A stretch of DNA of 64,000 bases from Candidatus Didemnitutus sp. (GTDB lineage: Bacteria > Verrucomicrobiota > Verrucomicrobiia > Opitutales > Opitutaceae), in contig JAGOQJ010000002.1 of the NCBI GenBank assembly GCA_017991595.1, positions 187,386 to 251,385 of the forward strand, in the 5' to 3' direction. Below, one piece after another: positions 59,709 through 64,000 of the stretch. Every line of letters starts with the position of its first letter. The first letter of the stretch is position 1. The position numbers were made by a program, and so were the translations under genes. The notes beneath the pieces were generated by a model. It saw nothing but the letters and a program-made list of their open reading frames with translations, searched no databases and was not told where the DNA came from.

Positions 59709-60791
59709 TCAGATCTCGCGGAGCTTGTGCCCCATGCTGGTGAGCTTGTTGCGCATGCCCTCGGGGTCCTGGGATTTCTCCACGGCCTCGTCGGGATCGA
59801 TCAGCTCGCGGTTGACGAGGCTGAGCAGGTGCGTGTCGAGGGTGATCATGCCGAGCGCGGCGCCGGTCTGGATGTCGGAGGAGATGCGGAAGGTCTTGTT
59901 GTCGCGGATGAGCGAGGCGATGGACGAGGTGTTCACCATGATCTCGTAGGCGGCGATGCGTCCGCCGCCGTTCTTCTTGCAGAGCGACTGGGCGACGACC
60001 GCGATGATCGAGGTGGAGAGCTGGGTGCGGATCATCTCCTTCATGTTCGCCGGGAAGGCGTCGACGATGCGGTCGACGGTCTTGGCGGCGCTGTTGGTGT
60101 GGAGCGTGCCGAAGACGAGGTGACCCGTCTCGGCGGCGGAGATGGCGGCCTCGATGGTTTCGAGGTCGCGCAATTCGCCGACGAGGATGACGTCGGGGTC
60201 CTGGCGCAGCGCGCGGCGGATGGCCTCGGAGAAGCTGGGCACATCCTGGCCGACCTCGCGTTGGGTGACGACGCAGCGCTTGTGCGGATGGTAATACTCG
60301 ATCGGGTCCTCGATCGTGATGATGTGGCCGTCGCGGTTCTCGTTGATGTAATTCACCATCGAGGCGAGCGTGGTGGACTTGCCGGAACCGGTCGGCCCGG
60401 TGACGAGGAAGAGGCCGCGCGGGCGGTAGAGGAGTTCCTTGATCTTGTCGGGCAGGCCGATCTGGCGGAGGTCGAACAGTTGGTTCGGGATCTGGCGCAG
60501 CACCATGCCGTAGTTGCCCTTGGCCTTGAGAACGGAGACGCGGAAGCGGGCCTTGTCGAGGTAGGCGAAGCCGAAATCGGTGCCGCCGTTCAGCTTCACG
60601 TTCTGGACGTGGTTGTCGGGCGTGATGGAGAGCATGAGCTTCTCCGTGTCCGTGGGCGTGAGGGCCGGGCCGTCGATCGGCGTCATGCTGCCGCGGAGGC
60701 GCAGGGTCGGCGGCGTGCCGACTTGGAGGTGGAGATCGGAGCACTTCTGGTCCACGACCAGCTCCAACAGATCGTTCATTTCGTAGCTCAT
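59709..60791 (-). CDS. pilT: Twitching-motility retraction ATPase
   Basis: A 360-aa PilT-type ATPase, close to the usual length. It has the N-terminal [18 protein letters not shown], Walker [11 protein letters not shown], the Asp box [12 protein letters not shown], Walker [14 protein letters not shown] and the His box [14 protein letters not shown]. No zinc cysteines and no GspE-N domain, as expected for a retraction rather than an assembly motor. Its presence argues that the adjacent GspE/GspF genes include a type IV pilus system and not only type II secretion. It follows the first assembly ATPase gene by 19 nt. Confidence 0.93.
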   Translation of the reverse strand: MSYEMNDLLELVVDQKCSDLHLQVGTPPTLRLRGSMTPIDGPALTPTDTEKLMLSITPDNHVQNVKLNGGTDFGFAYLDKARFRVSVLKAKGNYGMVLRQIPNQLFDLRQIGLPDKIKELLYRPRGLFLVTGPTGSGKSTTLASMVNYINENRDGHIITIEDPIEYYHPHKRCVVTQREVGQDVPSFSEAIRRALRQDPDVILVGELRDLETIEAAISAAETGHLVFGTLHTNSAAKTVDRIVDAFPANMKEMIRTQLSTSIIAVVAQSLCKKNGGGRIAAYEIMVNTSSIASLIRDNKTFRISSDIQTGAALGMITLDTHLLSLVNRELIDPDEAVEKSQDPEGMRNKLTSMGHKLREI

Positions 60792-60810
60792 GGCGGGAGT
60801 GGGCTCGGGG

Positions 60811-62544
<1,734 letters not shown>

Positions 62545-62560
62545 CCGCAGGAAGGCGGGC

Positions 62561-64000
62561 TCAGCGATTCAGGCTCAGCAGGAACTCGGCGTTGGTCTTC
62601 GTCTTCTTCAGACGCTGGATCAGCATCTCGATGGAGTCCGCCGCGGGCACGCCCTGCATGGCGCGGCGCAGCGCGTAGATGCGCGCGAGCTCGTCGGGGT
62701 GGTAGATGAGCTCTTCCTTGCGCGTGCCGGACTTGTCGATGTTGAGCGCGGGGAAGATGCGCTTGTTGACGAGGTCGCGATCGAGGTGGAGCTCCATGTT
62801 GCCGGTGCCCTTGAATTCCTCGAAGATGATCTCGTCCATGCGCGAACCGGTGTCGACGAGCGCGGTGCCGAGGATGGTGAGCGAGCCAGCGCCCTCGATG
62901 TTGCGCGCGGAACCGAAGAAGCGCTTCGGCTTCTGCAGCGCCGTGGCCTCGAGGCCGCCGGACATGATCTTGCCGGAGTTCGAGGCCAGCGCGTTGTAGG
63001 CGCGGGCCAGACGCGTGATGGAGTCGAGGAGGATGACGACGTGCTCGCCGAGCTCGACGAGGCGGCGGGCCTTCTCGATCACCATCTCCGCGCAGTGCAC
63101 GTGGCTCTCGGGGGTCTCGTCGAAGGTCGAGCTGACGACCTCGCCCTTGCAGTGGCGGCGGAAGTCGGTGACTTCCTCGGGGCGCTCGTCGATGAGCAGG
63201 ATGATGAGCTTCGCCTCGGGCGAGTTGGCCGCGATGGAGTTGGCGATGTTCTGCAGGAGCACCGTCTTGCCTGTGCGCGGCGGGGCGACGATCAGGCCAC
63301 GCTGGCCGAAGCCGACGGGCGTGATGATGTCGACCATGCGCATCGAGACATCCTTCGCGCCCTGCGATTCGAGCCAGATGCGCTTGAGCGGATAATAAGG
63401 CGTGAGCTCCTCGAACGGTTTGACCGAGGAGATGCCATCCGGCGCGCTGCCCATGACGGAGCGGATGCGCACGACGCTTGGGCAACGGTCGTTGCCCTGC
63501 GGGGCCTGCACCTGCACCTCGACGCGGTGGCCGCGCTTGAGGCCGAGTTTGCGGATGAAGATCTCGGGCAGGTAGGCGTTCTCGGGGAAGAGCCGGTAGT
63601 TCGTGAAGTCGTGGACGACGAAGCCGAAGCCGCGGTCCGTGAGGTCGATCCAGCCTTCGTCGAGCAGCGGGATCTTCTGCTCGGCGGCGGCGGCGAACAC
63701 GGCCGCGAGCAGCTGCTTTCGATTCGGCACGCCTTCGAACTTCGCGCCGAGCGCGCGCGCCTTCGCGCTGAGATCGGCGTGGCCGAGCGCGTAGAGCGAT
63801 TTCAGCCAGATCGGCTCGGCGGCCTGCGGGCTGGAAATTTCGTCGGAGGTCTTGGCGAGGGCCTCGAGGTCGGCGAAGCGCGCCGGATCGGGCAGCTCGC
63901 CGAAATAAATCTCGCCCTTGGGCGGAGGCGGTTGCGGCGGATGCTTAGGTTGGCCGCCGTTGCCGCCACCCTGCCCGCCTCCTCCATTGCCACCCCCGCC
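62561..64000 (-). CDS. rho: Transcription termination factor Rho with N-terminal Gly/Pro-rich extension, 5' end outside window
   Basis: 480 codons are visible and the frame is open to the right edge, so the start lies outside. The C-terminal part is canonical Rho: an RNA-binding cold-shock domain ([14 protein letters not shown] through [12 protein letters not shown]), Walker [16 protein letters not shown], Walker [14 protein letters not shown], the Q-loop/R-loop region [15 protein letters not shown] and [12 protein letters not shown]. Ahead of it are a Gly/Asn/Gln-rich stretch (first 18 visible residues), a Pro-rich stretch and a helical region. An internal GTG at 63730 would give a 389-aa protein, but the upstream residues [22 protein letters not shown] look like a Rho N-terminal helix bundle, so the extension is probably real. 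Confidence 0.92.
   Translation of the reverse strand, partial: GGGGNGGGGQGGGNGGQPKHPPQPPPPKGEIYFGELPDPARFADLEALAKTSDEISSPQAAEPIWLKSLYALGHADLSAKARALGAKFEGVPNRKQLLAAVFAAAAEQKIPLLDEGWIDLTDRGFGFVVHDFTNYRLFPENAYLPEIFIRKLGLKRGHRVEVQVQAPQGNDRCPSVVRIRSVMGSAPDGISSVKPFEELTPYYPLKRIWLESQGAKDVSMRMVDIITPVGFGQRGLIVAPPRTGKTVLLQNIANSIAANSPEAKLIILLIDERPEEVTDFRRHCKGEVVSSTFDETPESHVHCAEMVIEKARRLVELGEHVVILLDSITRLARAYNALASNSGKIMSGGLEATALQKPKRFFGSARNIEGAGSLTILGTALVDTGSRMDEIIFEEFKGTGNMELHLDRDLVNKRIFPALNIDKSGTRKEELIYHPDELARIYALRRAMQGVPAADSIEMLIQRLKKTKTNAEFLLSLNR

Overview
The window is GC-rich (roughly two thirds G+C by eye) and densely coded, and comes from a Gram-negative bacterium: it encodes an LptD-type outer-membrane LPS assembly protein, a TonB-like protein, a lipoprotein and type II secretion / type IV pilus motors. 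The plant/cyanobacterial-type IspH with a long N-terminal extension, a Rho factor with a Gly/Pro-rich extension, the glycogen genes and the many hybrid sensor kinases together suggest a Verrucomicrobiota member (Opitutales-like). That placement is inference, not proof.

Layout. 1-6.1 kb: the 5' part of hemW (minus), a lipoprotein, a Nudix hydrolase, and a complete pyruvate dehydrogenase operon pdhA-pdhB-pdhC closed by a strong terminator. 6.4-17.5 kb: four sensory genes joined by 4-nt ATGA overlaps (1837-aa nine-PAS hybrid kinase, membrane kinase, receiver-only protein, receiver-kinase-receiver hybrid), then a 49-aa membrane peptide gene. 17.8-21.5 kb (minus): ftsB-like, UDP-sugar pyrophosphorylase and phosphohexomutase, also joined by 4-nt overlaps. 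21.6-24.2 kb: exeA/gspA, gspB and a mutarotase-fold-like protein. 24.2-26.0 kb (minus): a conserved hypothetical, a YcaO-family enzyme and, 4 nt upstream of the YcaO gene, a 60-codon ORF with a hydrophobic N-terminus and a Ser/Thr/Cys-rich C-terminus; this candidate RiPP-like unit is the most interesting item in the window. 26.1-30.6 kb: a propeller-type one-piece sensor kinase convergent with a LuxR-type response regulator.

30.7-36.0 kb (minus): glgA, a CPD photolyase, an iron-sulfur (6-4)-type photolyase, a 54-aa DUF2256-type zinc protein, ndk and tRNA-Glu(CUC). 36.1-43.8 kb: rnr; a lower-GC islet with a Gly-rich peptide and a PD-(D/E)xK-like protein; a DUF5069-like protein; a Y-family DNA polymerase; pdxH (minus); ispH. 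43.8-47.8 kb (minus): an outer-membrane-like protein and an orphan ParA with two uncharacterised partners. 47.9-56.6 kb: two hot-dog thioesterases, a lone receiver, a TonB-like protein, a secreted protein, glgB, lptD and an RsmB-like rRNA methyltransferase. 56.6-64 kb (minus): rho (its 5' end lies outside the window), two GspE/PilB ATPases, pilT and gspF/pilC in one apparent operon.

Functionally the window combines central metabolism (PDH, glycogen, UDP-sugars), envelope building and secretion (LptD, GspA/B/E/F, PilT, TonB, FtsB), DNA damage handling (two photolyases, Y-family polymerase) and an unusually heavy phosphorelay content. No CRISPR array, insertion sequence, rRNA or replication origin was seen.
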